From NCBI GenBank assembly GCA_001717545.1, contig CP017039.1, forward strand, positions 1,922,001 to 1,986,000: a stretch of DNA of 64,000 bases. Reading direction: 5' to 3'. This DNA is from Anaerolineaceae bacterium oral taxon 439. Its GTDB lineage: Bacteria; Chloroflexota; Anaerolineae; Anaerolineales; Anaerolineaceae. A program made the position numbers and the translations under genes. Positions 8,759 to 17,333 of this stretch are shown here, piece after piece. Below the pieces are notes generated by a model. The model was given only the letters and a program-made list of their open reading frames with translations, had not been told where the DNA came from and made no database searches. The stretch's first letter is position 1. Every line of letters starts with the position of its first letter.

Positions 8759-9793
8759 TTGAAAACCGCTGACTTTAATTACCCGCTGCCGCCGGAACGC
8801 ATCGCGCAGACGCCGATCGAACCGCGCGACAGCTCCCGCCTTTTCGTTTATAACCGGAAAACTGACCGCGTCGAGCATCGCCATTTTCGCGACATCGGCG
8901 ATTACCTGAATCCCGGCGACCTTCTCGTCCGAAACCAGACGAAAGTCCTTCCGGCGCGAATTTACGGAAAAAAAGAATCCGGTGGAAAAGTTGAGCTTCT
9001 CCTGCTGCGGAAACGGACCGACTCCGAATGGGAATGCCTGATCGGGGGAAAAAAGATCCGCGAAGGCGCGAAAATCGTTCTCTCCGACAATCTTTTCGCA
9101 CTCGTCCTGACCAACGCGGACAGTCCGCGCCGGGTCGTGCGTTTCGAAGGGGACCTGAACGCGTACCTTTCCGCCAATGGACAGATGCCTCTGCCGCCCT
9201 ATATTCACGAGAAGCTCTCCGACCAGACGCGATACCAGACGGTATACGCCAACCCGGCGTTCACCGGTTCAGCCGCCGCGCCGACCGCCGGCCTCCATTT
9301 CACCAACGAACTCATCGCCTCGCTCGAAAAGAGCGGCGTTGAATTCGCCGACGTCACGCTTCACGTCGGACTCGACACGTTCCAGCCCGTTTCGGAAGAC
9401 GACCCCGCCGCCCACACGATCCATAAAGAATGGTGCGAAGTCGATCCGGCCTCCGCCGCGCGGATCAACCGGACAAAAGCTTCGGGCCGCCGCGTGATCG
9501 CCGTCGGGACGACGAGCGCGCGAACGCTCGAAACCGCCGCGCAGGCCGCGATCGAGCAGGGATTGAACGAACCGGTCGCGCCGATTCGCGGCGATACCGG
9601 AATCTTCATCCTGCCCGGCTTCGCGTTCCGTGCCGTCGACGCGCTGATCACCAATTTCCACCTGCCAAAGTCAACGCTGATCATGATGATCAGCGCGTTC
9701 ATCGGCAGGGGAAAAACGATCGAGCTCTACGAGCTGGCGATTCGCGAAGAATACCGGTTTTTCTCGTTCGGCGACGCCATGCTGATCCTCTGA
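8759..9793 (+). CDS. queA: S-adenosylmethionine:tRNA ribosyltransferase-isomerase
   Basis: QueA transfers and isomerises the ribosyl group of SAM onto preQ1-modified tRNA, making epoxyqueuosine at the wobble position. The product of about 344 residues begins KTADFNYPLPPERIAQTPIE and contains NQTKVLPARIYG, GSAAAPTAGLHFT, HVGLDTFQPV and ITNFHLPKSTLIMM, all hallmark QueA blocks. The start is a TTG at 8759 with AAGGAG (8743-8748) upstream, because no ATG lies near the conserved N terminus and the open frame upstream overlaps ruvB. It is probably cotranscribed with ruvB and convergent with proA. Confidence 0.94.
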   Translation: MKTADFNYPLPPERIAQTPIEPRDSSRLFVYNRKTDRVEHRHFRDIGDYLNPGDLLVRNQTKVLPARIYGKKESGGKVELLLLRKRTDSEWECLIGGKKIREGAKIVLSDNLFALVLTNADSPRRVVRFEGDLNAYLSANGQMPLPPYIHEKLSDQTRYQTVYANPAFTGSAAAPTAGLHFTNELIASLEKSGVEFADVTLHVGLDTFQPVSEDDPAAHTIHKEWCEVDPASAARINRTKASGRRVIAVGTTSARTLETAAQAAIEQGLNEPVAPIRGDTGIFILPGFAFRAVDALITNFHLPKSTLIMMISAFIGRGKTIELYELAIREEYRFFSFGDAMLIL

Positions 9794-9928
9794 CCACGCG
9801 CCAGGCAGTCGCCGGCACGCCCAATTTACCGAAAACGACAGGGTACCGGAAGATCATCTGACGATCGCTGCGCCTTGAACCGGTTTTTCTCTCCCACGTT
9901 CGGCGCTCTGTTTTTCCAATCGACAGCC

Positions 9929-11197
9929 TTACAGTCTGACCTGATAATCACCCTGAATGACCCATTTATACGTCGTCAGCTCGCGCATCGCCATCGGGCC
10001 ACGCGCATGCAGCGGCTGGGTCGATATCGCGATTTCCGCCCCTAACCCCAGCTGCGATCCGTCTGTAAAGCGCGTGCTCGCGTTAACGTAGACACACGCA
10101 GAATTAACCCGATTCGTAAAAACGCGGGCATTCTCCAGCTCCCCGGTTAAGATCCCGTCGGAATGACCGGTGCTATGCACTTGGATATGCGAAATCGCGC
10201 TGTCCAGGTCGTCGACTACGCGAACGCTCAGGACCAACGACAGCCATTCCGTATCATAATCATCCGGCCCTGCGGGCTGAATCCGAGCGGGATTGATCCC
10301 GGCGTCAAGAAGAATCTGACGCGCTTTATTGTCTACGCGAAATTCCACGCCCCGGCCTGTCAAATCACGGCAGACTTCTGGTAAGAACTCGCTTGCGATC
10401 GCGCGGTGAACCAGCAGCGTTTCCAACGCATTGCAAACAGTCGGCCGCTGAACCTTCGCGTTGCGAACAACCGCGGCCGCTTTCGGCAAATCCGCGCTCG
10501 CGTCGACAAATAAATGACAGACGCCGATCCCTCCAGTGATCACCGGAATCCGACTGTTCTCCCGGCAGAACCGATGCAACCCGCTTCCGCCTCGTGGGAT
10601 CACGATATCGACGAACGCGTCCTGATGAAGAAGCTCCAACATCAGCGCGCGATCAGGCGAATCAATGAACTGAACGCTGTCTTCCGTCAATCCTGTCTCG
10701 CGAAGCGCCCGATGAATCAGCTCGATGAGAATCCGATTGGTCCGGATCGTTTCCTTCCCGCCGCGCAGGATCACCGCGTTCCCTGCCTTGATCATCAGGC
10801 TCGCCGCGTCGACCGTCACGTTCGGACGCGATTCATACAGCACCGCCGCCACGCCGATCGGGACCCGCCGCTTCTCGATTCGCAGCCCGTTCGGATGAAC
10901 GCGTTTTTCGAAAACCTCGCCGACCGGATCCGGAAGCGAAACGACCGCGCGAACGTCCGCCGCGATCGACCGGATCCGATCCTCGTTCAGCGTCAGCCGA
11001 TCGACCATTGCCTCCGTCAGCGCCAGCTTCCCGTCGGCAGCGTCAGCCGCGTTGACCGCGACGATATCCGCGCAGTTTTCCTCCAATAGCGCCGCCAGCC
11101 GCGCCAGGCAGGCGTTCTTCGCATCCGTTGACGCGCCCGCCAGAGCGGCCGACGCCAGGCGCGCCCGCTCGCCAATCCGACTAATTTCCATTTTCAC
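9929..11197 (-). CDS. proA: Gamma-glutamyl phosphate reductase
   Basis: ProA reduces gamma-glutamyl phosphate to glutamate semialdehyde with NADPH, the second step of proline synthesis. The 422-residue aldehyde-dehydrogenase-fold protein has PIGVAAVLYESRPNVT, DAASLMIKAGNAVILRGGKE, the IPRGGSGL stretch, the catalytic-cysteine block QRPTVCNALETLLVH, and a C-terminal GLGAEIAISTQ-LHARGPM region. The start at 11197 (or the internal ATG at 11191) overlaps the proB stop, which implies translational coupling. Length is normal. Confidence 0.96.
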   Translation of the reverse strand: MKMEISRIGERARLASAALAGASTDAKNACLARLAALLEENCADIVAVNAADAADGKLALTEAMVDRLTLNEDRIRSIAADVRAVVSLPDPVGEVFEKRVHPNGLRIEKRRVPIGVAAVLYESRPNVTVDAASLMIKAGNAVILRGGKETIRTNRILIELIHRALRETGLTEDSVQFIDSPDRALMLELLHQDAFVDIVIPRGGSGLHRFCRENSRIPVITGGIGVCHLFVDASADLPKAAAVVRNAKVQRPTVCNALETLLVHRAIASEFLPEVCRDLTGRGVEFRVDNKARQILLDAGINPARIQPAGPDDYDTEWLSLVLSVRVVDDLDSAISHIQVHSTGHSDGILTGELENARVFTNRVNSACVYVNASTRFTDGSQLGLGAEIAISTQPLHARGPMAMRELTTYKWVIQGDYQVRL

Positions 11198-12326
11198 ACT
11201 CCCTGCTTCGAGAATCGATCATGAAATCACGATGAATCATCTCATCCGCAAACGAATACCCCAATATTTCTTCAATCTCATCGGCATGGCGGCCGACAAG
11301 CCTCGCCACGTCCTGCGCCCCGTAGTTCGTCGTTCCAACCGCCAGCTCGGCTCCTGCGTCATCCAGAATTCGGATCGTATCGCCACGATCGAACTCGCCC
11401 ACAACCGCTCGAACGCCGGCGGGAAGCAAGCTCTTCCCCTGCGCCAACGCCTCCGCCGCGCCACGATCCACGATAACGGCCGCCCCGTCCGCGCGATACC
11501 CGGACAGGAGATAACGCTTCCGGCTCTCGCGCACCGAACGGGTCGGTATAAACGTCGTTCCGAAGTCCTCGCCGTCCGCAACTTTCAACAGGCAGTCCGG
11601 AACTGCCCCATTGACGATCCTGACCGTCGTTCCCATCCGGCGGGCAATATCCGCGGCGCGCACCTTCGTCAGCATTCCGCCGGTCCCCAGCCCGGAGCGG
11701 CTCCCGCCGGCGGCCGCCCAAATCCGATCCGGAATCTCCGCCTCGACGACCCGCCGAACCAGTGACGCGGCCGGGTTCTTTCCCGGATCGTCGTCAAAAA
11801 GGCCGTCCTGATCGGTCATCAGGACTAATATTTCAGCGCCGACGAGTCCCGCGATATGCGCCGACAGCGTATCATTATCGCCCAGGCGAATTTCGTCCGT
11901 CGCGATTGCGTCATTCTCGTTCACAATCGGAATCACTCCGTTCTCCAGCAGCAAGCCCATCGTCCCGCGCGCGTTCAGGTATCCGGTCCGATGGATCAGG
12001 TCGCTGCGCGTCAGCAGAACCTGCGCCGTAAGCTCGCCGTAAATCGAAAACAGCTCATGGTAAATCGCCATCAGCCGCGGCTGCCCAATCGCGGACAGCA
12101 TCTGCTTCGCCGGAACATGCTTTGGGAAAACCGAACCCTGGAGCGCCTCCCGCCCTGCCGCAACCGCGCCGGAACTGACAAGGATCACTTCGAAACCGCG
12201 TTTTCGCAGCGTACTGAGCTGTCGGACTAAATCGACCAAATTGGGCCGATTAATTTCCTTCGTGCCGCCGGTAACCGTCGACGTCCCGATTTTAAGAACG
12301 ATTCTGCGCCTCGTCATAGATTTCAT
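11181..12326 (-). CDS. proB: Glutamate 5-kinase
   Basis: ProB phosphorylates the gamma-carboxyl of glutamate, the committed and usually proline-inhibited step of proline synthesis. The product of about 381 residues starts MKSMTRRRIVLKIGTSTVTG. It has the amino-acid-kinase core (VILVSSGAVAAGREAL, NENDAIATDEIRLGDNDTLSA, LMTDQDGLFDDDP, GTGGMLTKVRAA) and a C-terminal PUA-type domain from about residue 285. The frame is open to 12434, but AGGGAG lies just before ATG 12326. The last 17 bp overlap proA, forming a proBA operon. The S1-protein terminator lies upstream, so the operon has its own promoter between 12327 and 12460. Confidence 0.95.
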   Translation of the reverse strand: MKSMTRRRIVLKIGTSTVTGGTKEINRPNLVDLVRQLSTLRKRGFEVILVSSGAVAAGREALQGSVFPKHVPAKQMLSAIGQPRLMAIYHELFSIYGELTAQVLLTRSDLIHRTGYLNARGTMGLLLENGVIPIVNENDAIATDEIRLGDNDTLSAHIAGLVGAEILVLMTDQDGLFDDDPGKNPAASLVRRVVEAEIPDRIWAAAGGSRSGLGTGGMLTKVRAADIARRMGTTVRIVNGAVPDCLLKVADGEDFGTTFIPTRSVRESRKRYLLSGYRADGAAVIVDRGAAEALAQGKSLLPAGVRAVVGEFDRGDTIRILDDAGAELAVGTTNYGAQDVARLVGRHADEIEEILGYSFADEMIHRDFMIDSRSRECENGN

Positions 12327-12466
12327 AAACTCCCTGCTCCGCTGAAACTCTTTTTTATAGAAAATCCTGCGCATGATTATATCAATCATCCCCGCTCCGC
12401 GCGCAGAACCGAACGATTCATGCGCAGGGTTCATTCCGCCGAATACATCTTCTGAATAAAAATAAA

Positions 12467-12498
12467 CAGCAGCCTACGGGTAAAGGCTGCTGCTTTTT
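12467..12498 (-). terminator. Rho-independent terminator of the S1-domain gene
   Basis: A 9-bp stem CAGCAGCCT/AGGCTGCTG (12467-12475 and 12484-12492) lies just after the stop at 12527. On the minus strand it is followed by a T-rich run (TTTATTTTTATT); on + by CTTTTT. It therefore looks bidirectional, though only the minus-strand gene needs it. Confidence 0.75.
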
Positions 12499-12526
12499 CC
12501 GGAGATTGATGTTTTCAGAAAATCGT

Positions 12527-13615
12527 TTATCCGGCTTTGGTATTTAAGGTGCGAGCTAAGATATCCGCCTGTTCCGACGAAATGCCGCTCTTTTTCCGAT
12601 CCGTTTTGTTTCGGGACTTCGCTTTTTCCATTGCCTCGCGCAGCGCAATTTCCATCGCGGTCTGCTCGATTTCACCCTCAGCCGTCGACGAGAACATCAG
12701 GTCGATCCCCTCGCTGTTGAGTTCGGCCCGTTTCCTCGACGTGCGTTTCGGTTTTCGCGTCCGGTCGCCCTGATACGCGTTATCGCCGGCGAAATTAGCC
12801 GCTTTGAGCTGCTGCGCCCGCGCGGAAAGCGGACGGGGAACAACGGTTCCGCCGACTTCCGACAGGTCGATATCGCCAAGCTTTTCAGCATTGCGGCCAT
12901 AGGAAACGTGCTCGCTTGCTTCCGGAGCCGGCAAGAGCGCCTTCATGCTTAGCTTAATCTGTTTCTTACGGCGATTGACTTCGAGGACCTGAGCTTCGAT
13001 TTCCTGCCCGATTGAAAGAACGTCGGACGGCTGCTTGACATAGTTATGCGCCAGCTCGCTGATATGGACCAAGCCGGGTCGTTCTGCGCCGATTTCAACG
13101 AAAACGCCGAACGGCTCCATTCGGACGACCGAACCCTTGACGACCATGTCCTTCTTAATCTCACGCCATTCAAGATCGAACGGCTTGATCATCGTCAATT
13201 CAACGCGATTATCCTTGACGCGGCGAACCCATACCGTAATCTCCTGCCCCACTGTCAACAGGTCGGACAGATTCTTCGGCGCGTTGTCGCCCTCAGGTCG
13301 CGGGATCTGCGTAATATGAATCACAGAGGGGATATCCAGCCCGATATCGACGAGCGCCGCCGCCAGGCTCATCTTAACAACCTTGCCGGTAAACTGCGTC
13401 TTGACCTTCGGGCCGCCGTCTTCTTCTTCGTTTCCGTTTCCCTCGCCGGGCGTGCCGCTAACGGCGTCCCCGACCGGTTCCGCGGGCGCAGCGGCCTCAT
13501 CAACAGCTTCCACGACAGGCTCGACGGTCGCAGAAGCGTCCTGAACAGCTTCGACGACCGCCTCCTTCACATCTTCCGATTTCGTTTCCAATTCCTGATT
13601 TACTTCTTGTTCCAT
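12527..13615 (-). CDS. S1 RNA-binding domain protein (two S1 repeats)
   Basis: The 362-residue protein has an acidic Val/Glu/Ala-rich N terminus (1 to about 75) and two S1 OB-fold repeats. The first is about 80-155 (TQFTGKVVKMSLAAALVDIG and onward). The second is about 160-235 (GSVVRMEPFGVFVEIG, PGLVHISELAHNYV, IKLSMKALLP). A Lys/Arg-rich tail with RTRKPKRTSRKRAEL follows. The second repeat is canonical; the first is more diverged. The protein is shorter than ribosomal protein S1 (four to six repeats), so it resembles the S1-like RNA-binding or ribosome-associated proteins of many non-proteobacteria. An rpsA-like role in translation is possible but unproven. Confidence 0.85.
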   Translation of the reverse strand: MEQEVNQELETKSEDVKEAVVEAVQDASATVEPVVEAVDEAAAPAEPVGDAVSGTPGEGNGNEEEDGGPKVKTQFTGKVVKMSLAAALVDIGLDIPSVIHITQIPRPEGDNAPKNLSDLLTVGQEITVWVRRVKDNRVELTMIKPFDLEWREIKKDMVVKGSVVRMEPFGVFVEIGAERPGLVHISELAHNYVKQPSDVLSIGQEIEAQVLEVNRRKKQIKLSMKALLPAPEASEHVSYGRNAEKLGDIDLSEVGGTVVPRPLSARAQQLKAANFAGDNAYQGDRTRKPKRTSRKRAELNSEGIDLMFSSTAEGEIEQTAMEIALREAMEKAKSRNKTDRKKSGISSEQADILARTLNTKAG

Positions 13616-13655
13616 TTTTTATACCAATCTCCAATTTGTTTTTGTCACATAAAAA

Positions 13656-13661
13656 ATTATA
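13656..13661 (-). promoter_or_regulatory. Probable -10 box of the S1-domain gene
   Basis: TATAAT on the minus strand sits about 40 nt upstream of the start at 13615, giving a short leader. The weak GGAGAT element about 13 nt before the ATG is unusually distant for a ribosome-binding site. Confidence 0.4.
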
Positions 13662-14032
13662 CCTTACCCGTTGGCTCGCGCCAACGATTCAGGTATAAAT
13701 GTGATACTCTGTAAAGCATAATTACGTTCTCCATGGTAACAAGAAAGATTTTACCATAAAAACCACAAAAAATTGCAACTGATGACGCTATTTACGGCGT
13801 TGTGTGAGTAAATGCGAATGAGAATCAAAGGTTCGGGAAGCTTGATACTTAGAATATATTCGTTAGCGCCATTCTTGCACGTTGGATACCAAAGTCGGGA
13901 ACCATACGCGATTCCCACTCTTCTGCGTTTCCTGATCCCGGAGCGACGGAAAAGGAACCGAATAGATTTTCTAAGCCCTCCGGAAAAACATCCTGATACG
14001 CCGCCGGCAGCGCGGACCGTTCCTGCCGGGCA
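13662..14032. other. Intergenic stretch without a recognisable gene
   Basis: This region separates the divergent S1-domain gene and the membrane-protein gene. It contains short open frames but none with a ribosome-binding site or protein-like composition. I see no strong hairpin, repeat or RNA-gene signature. Confidence 0.4.
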
Positions 14033-14051
14033 TGATATAATTAACAAGATA
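14033..14051 (+). promoter_or_regulatory. Extended -10 promoter close to the start of the membrane-protein gene
   Basis: TGaTATAAT (14033-14041) ends 9 nt before ATG 14051. With a normal start point the 5' leader would be only a few nucleotides, as in the ruvB case. No Shine-Dalgarno sequence is present. Confidence 0.55.
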
Positions 14052-15070
14052 TGGACGAAAAAAGAAACGTAAGCACGACGGGGAAATCGTTGTTTGAAGC
14101 GTTAATGGACGACCTTCACGCCGGTTTTCTCTTTATTTCGACGCAACCGTTTTACCTGATTCTTCCGGTCATAATTGACCTGATCGTCTGGTTCGGGCCG
14201 CGCCTCCGGGTTCAGAACGCGCTCGGCGCTCCGCTCGAACTCTACTTCAGACGCGTCCTGTTTCAACTCCCGGCTTCGTTTCGCTTTCAATATGCCGCCG
14301 CGATCCGGACGGTTTTGGACGGGTTGGATTCGTCGAACCTGATCGGCGCGCTTTCGTTTTTCCCCGGAAGCGTCCCGTTTCATTTCGCCGGTTTCCTCCC
14401 GGGCTCGTCTCCAATCGGCAGCGCAGCCTCAGTCGAGGTCCCCGGAATCGGCGCACTCGTCGGAATCTTCGCCGCGTTAGCGGTCCTCGGATTTCTCCTC
14501 GGGATCGCCTTTTACGCCATGATCACAAATCGGATTTTATTCCCATCCGAACGGCTGACATTTCGGGCCTTCTGGACGATAGCAGCACGATTCACGCTCA
14601 TAATTCTGGTCGGGATCCTTGCCTTGGCGGTCTTCGCTTTCCCGCTGAGCTTCGCCCTGGTTTTACTATTTCCACTGGGCGAGATTGCGCTCGCGATTTT
14701 CATTCTCGCGGCTGCGCTCGGTTTAATCCTGATCATCTTCCCGTTTCTTTTCGTTCCCGCGGGAATCCTCGCGGGGCTGTCAATCCGCGAGGCAATCCTC
14801 GCGAGCCGGAATCTGGCCGCGAACGACGTTATCGGGAACGTCAACTTCTTCGTCGTCAGCTTCGTTATCTCGCTCGGACTGAGGAACATCTGGCAAATTC
14901 CGGCCGCCGACTCCTGGATGACGCTCGTCAGTATCCTTGGCTCCGCTTTTATCACCGTCTCGCTTTTCGCCGCATACCTGGTTCGCTTCCGAACCCAGCT
15001 GCATAACACGCGCAAAGTTTCACAGTTCTTAGCCAGATTTACGACAGAGGAAGATACGAATGGAAAATAA
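14051..15070 (+). CDS. Uncharacterised multipass membrane protein
   Basis: The 339-residue protein has about six hydrophobic segments: residues about 20-45, 130-160, 175-200, 205-235, 255-280 and 290-310. I recognise no catalytic motif. It has a soluble, positively charged C-terminal tail ([21 protein letters not shown]). Its last codons overlap the gyrB start by 11 bp in another frame, so the two genes are probably cotranscribed and translationally coupled. That is curious for a membrane protein and a gyrase subunit. Composition and codon use match the neighbouring housekeeping genes, so it looks native. Confidence 0.8.
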   Translation: MDEKRNVSTTGKSLFEALMDDLHAGFLFISTQPFYLILPVIIDLIVWFGPRLRVQNALGAPLELYFRRVLFQLPASFRFQYAAAIRTVLDGLDSSNLIGALSFFPGSVPFHFAGFLPGSSPIGSAASVEVPGIGALVGIFAALAVLGFLLGIAFYAMITNRILFPSERLTFRAFWTIAARFTLIILVGILALAVFAFPLSFALVLLFPLGEIALAIFILAAALGLILIIFPFLFVPAGILAGLSIREAILASRNLAANDVIGNVNFFVVSFVISLGLRNIWQIPAADSWMTLVSILGSAFITVSLFAAYLVRFRTQLHNTRKVSQFLARFTTEEDTNGK

Positions 15071-16985
15071 TCAAACGAATACGAATTACGACGCAGCGCA
15101 GATTCAGGTTCTTGAAGGATTGACCGCGGTTCGGAAACGACCCGGGATGTACGTCGGCGGGACCGATACGAAAGCGCTTCATCATCTCGTTTTCGAAGTC
15201 GTCGACAACGCAATCGACGAAGCGTTAGCGGGATTCTGTGACGAGATTACCGTCACCCTCCATCCGGACGCCAGTATTACGATTTCAGATAACGGCCGCG
15301 GGATTCCGATCGACATTCATCCGACCAAAGGGATTTCCGCGCTGGAAGTCGTGCTAACGACGCTTCATGCCGGCGGTAAATTCGGCGGCGGGTCCTATAA
15401 AGTTTCCGGCGGTCTTCATGGCGTCGGGTCCTCCGCCGTTAACGCGCTCTCTGAATGGATGGAAGCGCGGGTTTACCGCGGCGGGAAAATCTATTATCAG
15501 CGCTACGCGCAGGGCGTTCCGCAAGAACGCGTCAAAGTGATCGGCGACTGCCCTGAGGAAAAGACCGGAACCGAAATTACGTTCCGTTTCGATCCGACGA
15601 TCTTTGCCGATGACGCCGGGTACAAATACGAAATCCTTTTCAGTCGCTTCCGCGAAATGGCGTTCGTCACCAAGCAGACGAAAATCCGCCTCGTCGACGA
15701 AGCAAGCGGACGGAACGATACCTTCTATTTCCAGGGCGGGATCTCCTCCTTCGTTCACTATCTCAATCGGAACGTCGACACGCTGCATCCGGTCGTCGCG
15801 GCCGACAAGACGATCAACGGGATCGGAATCGAAGTCGCGTTCCAATATCGCGAAGACTATACCGAAACGATTTTCACCTTCGCGAATACGATTAATACTC
15901 ATGACGGCGGGACACACCTCACCGGCCTCCGGACCGGGATCACCCGCGTCATCAACGACTACGCTCGCTCCGCGAATCTTCTCAAGGACGGAGACAGCAA
16001 TTTCACCGGCGAGGACACGCGCGAAGGGCTGACCGCGGTGATTAACGTCAAACATCCCGATCCGCAGTTCGAAAGCCAAACCAAGGTTAAGCTGATGAAT
16101 ACTGAAGTCGCTACCTACGCGCAGCAAGTCATCGTCGAAGTATTCAAGGATTACCTTGAGCATAATCCATCCGTCGGAAAGGCCATCGTCGCCAAATGCC
16201 AGGTGAGCACGCGGGCGCGCGAGGCGGCCAAGAAAGCGCGCGAAACGATTATCAAGAAATCCGTCTTAGAGTCGCTGACGCTGCCGGGAAAATTAGCCGA
16301 CTGTTCGAGCCGCGACGCGAGCAAAACTGAACTCTTTATCGTCGAAGGCGATTCCGCCGGCGGCTCCGCGAAACAGGGCCGCGACCGCAGCTTCCAGGCA
16401 ATTCTCCCGCTGCGTGGGAAAATCCTCAATATCGAACGGTCGACGCTCGACAAGATTTTAGGCAACAACGAAATCAAATCGCTTATCTCGGCGATCGGGA
16501 CCGGAATTAATGAAAACTTCAATCTCGGCGGCCTTCGGTACGGAAAAATTATTATTATGACCGATGCGGACGTTGACGGGAGCCATATCCGAACGCTGCT
16601 GCTGACGTTCTTCTTCCGCTTCATGCCGGAGATTATTGACGAGGGCCACCTGTTCATCGCGCAGCCGCCGCTCTTCCGGATCAGCCTGAACAAAAACGCG
16701 ATCCATTACGCCTACTCCGACGCGCAGCGCGACCAGATTCTCGCTGATATGGGGAAATCGGCCGCTAACGCGACGATTACGCGCTATAAAGGGTTGGGCG
16801 AAATGAACGCCTCTCTGCTTTGGGAGACAACGATGGATCCGGCGATCCGGACGTTATTCCGCGTCAAGGTCGAGGATTCGGTCAATGCCTCGAAAACCTT
16901 TGACATGCTAATGGGCGCCGAAGTTCCCCCGCGAACCCGCTTTATCCAGACCCACGCGCACGAGGTCCGAAACCTCGATATCTGA
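15060..16985 (+). CDS. gyrB: DNA gyrase subunit B
   Basis: GyrB is the ATPase subunit of DNA gyrase (A2B2), which introduces negative supercoils. The 641-residue product has the GHKL ATPase ([58 protein letters not shown]), the transducer domain, and the Toprim region ([50 protein letters not shown]). The end is [17 protein letters not shown]. Length and motifs are typical of GyrB; ParE is less likely but the two are close. Its start overlaps the preceding membrane-protein gene. gyrA is not adjacent. Confidence 0.93.
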   Translation: MENNQTNTNYDAAQIQVLEGLTAVRKRPGMYVGGTDTKALHHLVFEVVDNAIDEALAGFCDEITVTLHPDASITISDNGRGIPIDIHPTKGISALEVVLTTLHAGGKFGGGSYKVSGGLHGVGSSAVNALSEWMEARVYRGGKIYYQRYAQGVPQERVKVIGDCPEEKTGTEITFRFDPTIFADDAGYKYEILFSRFREMAFVTKQTKIRLVDEASGRNDTFYFQGGISSFVHYLNRNVDTLHPVVAADKTINGIGIEVAFQYREDYTETIFTFANTINTHDGGTHLTGLRTGITRVINDYARSANLLKDGDSNFTGEDTREGLTAVINVKHPDPQFESQTKVKLMNTEVATYAQQVIVEVFKDYLEHNPSVGKAIVAKCQVSTRAREAAKKARETIIKKSVLESLTLPGKLADCSSRDASKTELFIVEGDSAGGSAKQGRDRSFQAILPLRGKILNIERSTLDKILGNNEIKSLISAIGTGINENFNLGGLRYGKIIIMTDADVDGSHIRTLLLTFFFRFMPEIIDEGHLFIAQPPLFRISLNKNAIHYAYSDAQRDQILADMGKSAANATITRYKGLGEMNASLLWETTMDPAIRTLFRVKVEDSVNASKTFDMLMGAEVPPRTRFIQTHAHEVRNLDI

Positions 16986-17030
16986 CCGCGCAGGGTGTCA
17001 TATCCTTCCGGAAAACGGAAGAAACGTCTG

Positions 17031-17290
17031 TATAATTCAGGGAAACGCAGATAAGAACGCAACGAACGGGACAACGCGTTCCCACAGCCGCACAGAGAGA
17101 TCCTGCGTAGCGCTGAAACAGGATCCGGTATGAAGAACGAAAACCACCCGCGAGCAGACGTCGAACCAGAAGACGCCCGAGTCGCTCCCGATAAAGAGCT
17201 AACGAGCGGGCCGCCGATCGCGCGGCGGTCAAGCTGGGTGGAACCACGAGAATCAAGCTCGTCCCGGTATTCGGGACGAGCTTTTTTTAA
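17031..17290 (+). promoter_or_regulatory. T-box riboswitch leader of thrS with intrinsic terminator
   Basis: A TATAAT (17031-17036) precedes a leader of about 290 nt. It contains the T-box core TGGGTGGAACCACGAG (17235-17250), which base-pairs with the CCA end of uncharged tRNA. This is followed at once by a perfect 12-bp terminator hairpin AAGCTCGTCCCG/CGGGACGAGCTT (17255-17266 and 17272-17283) and a T run (17282-17288). Upstream, GATCCTG/CAGGATC (around 17100-17132) may form part of stem I. By position it should sense uncharged tRNA-Thr and permit thrS transcription. I could not assign the specifier codon with certainty. Confidence 0.88.
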
Positions 17291-17333
17291 TCAGTCGCCG
17301 CGCGGCAGCCGCGCGGGGATCAATGGAGGAAAT

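Noticed and set aside
17130-17333. Upstream in-frame extension of thrS
   Set aside because: It runs through the T-box core and terminator. The protein has a good start with GGAGG at 17334.
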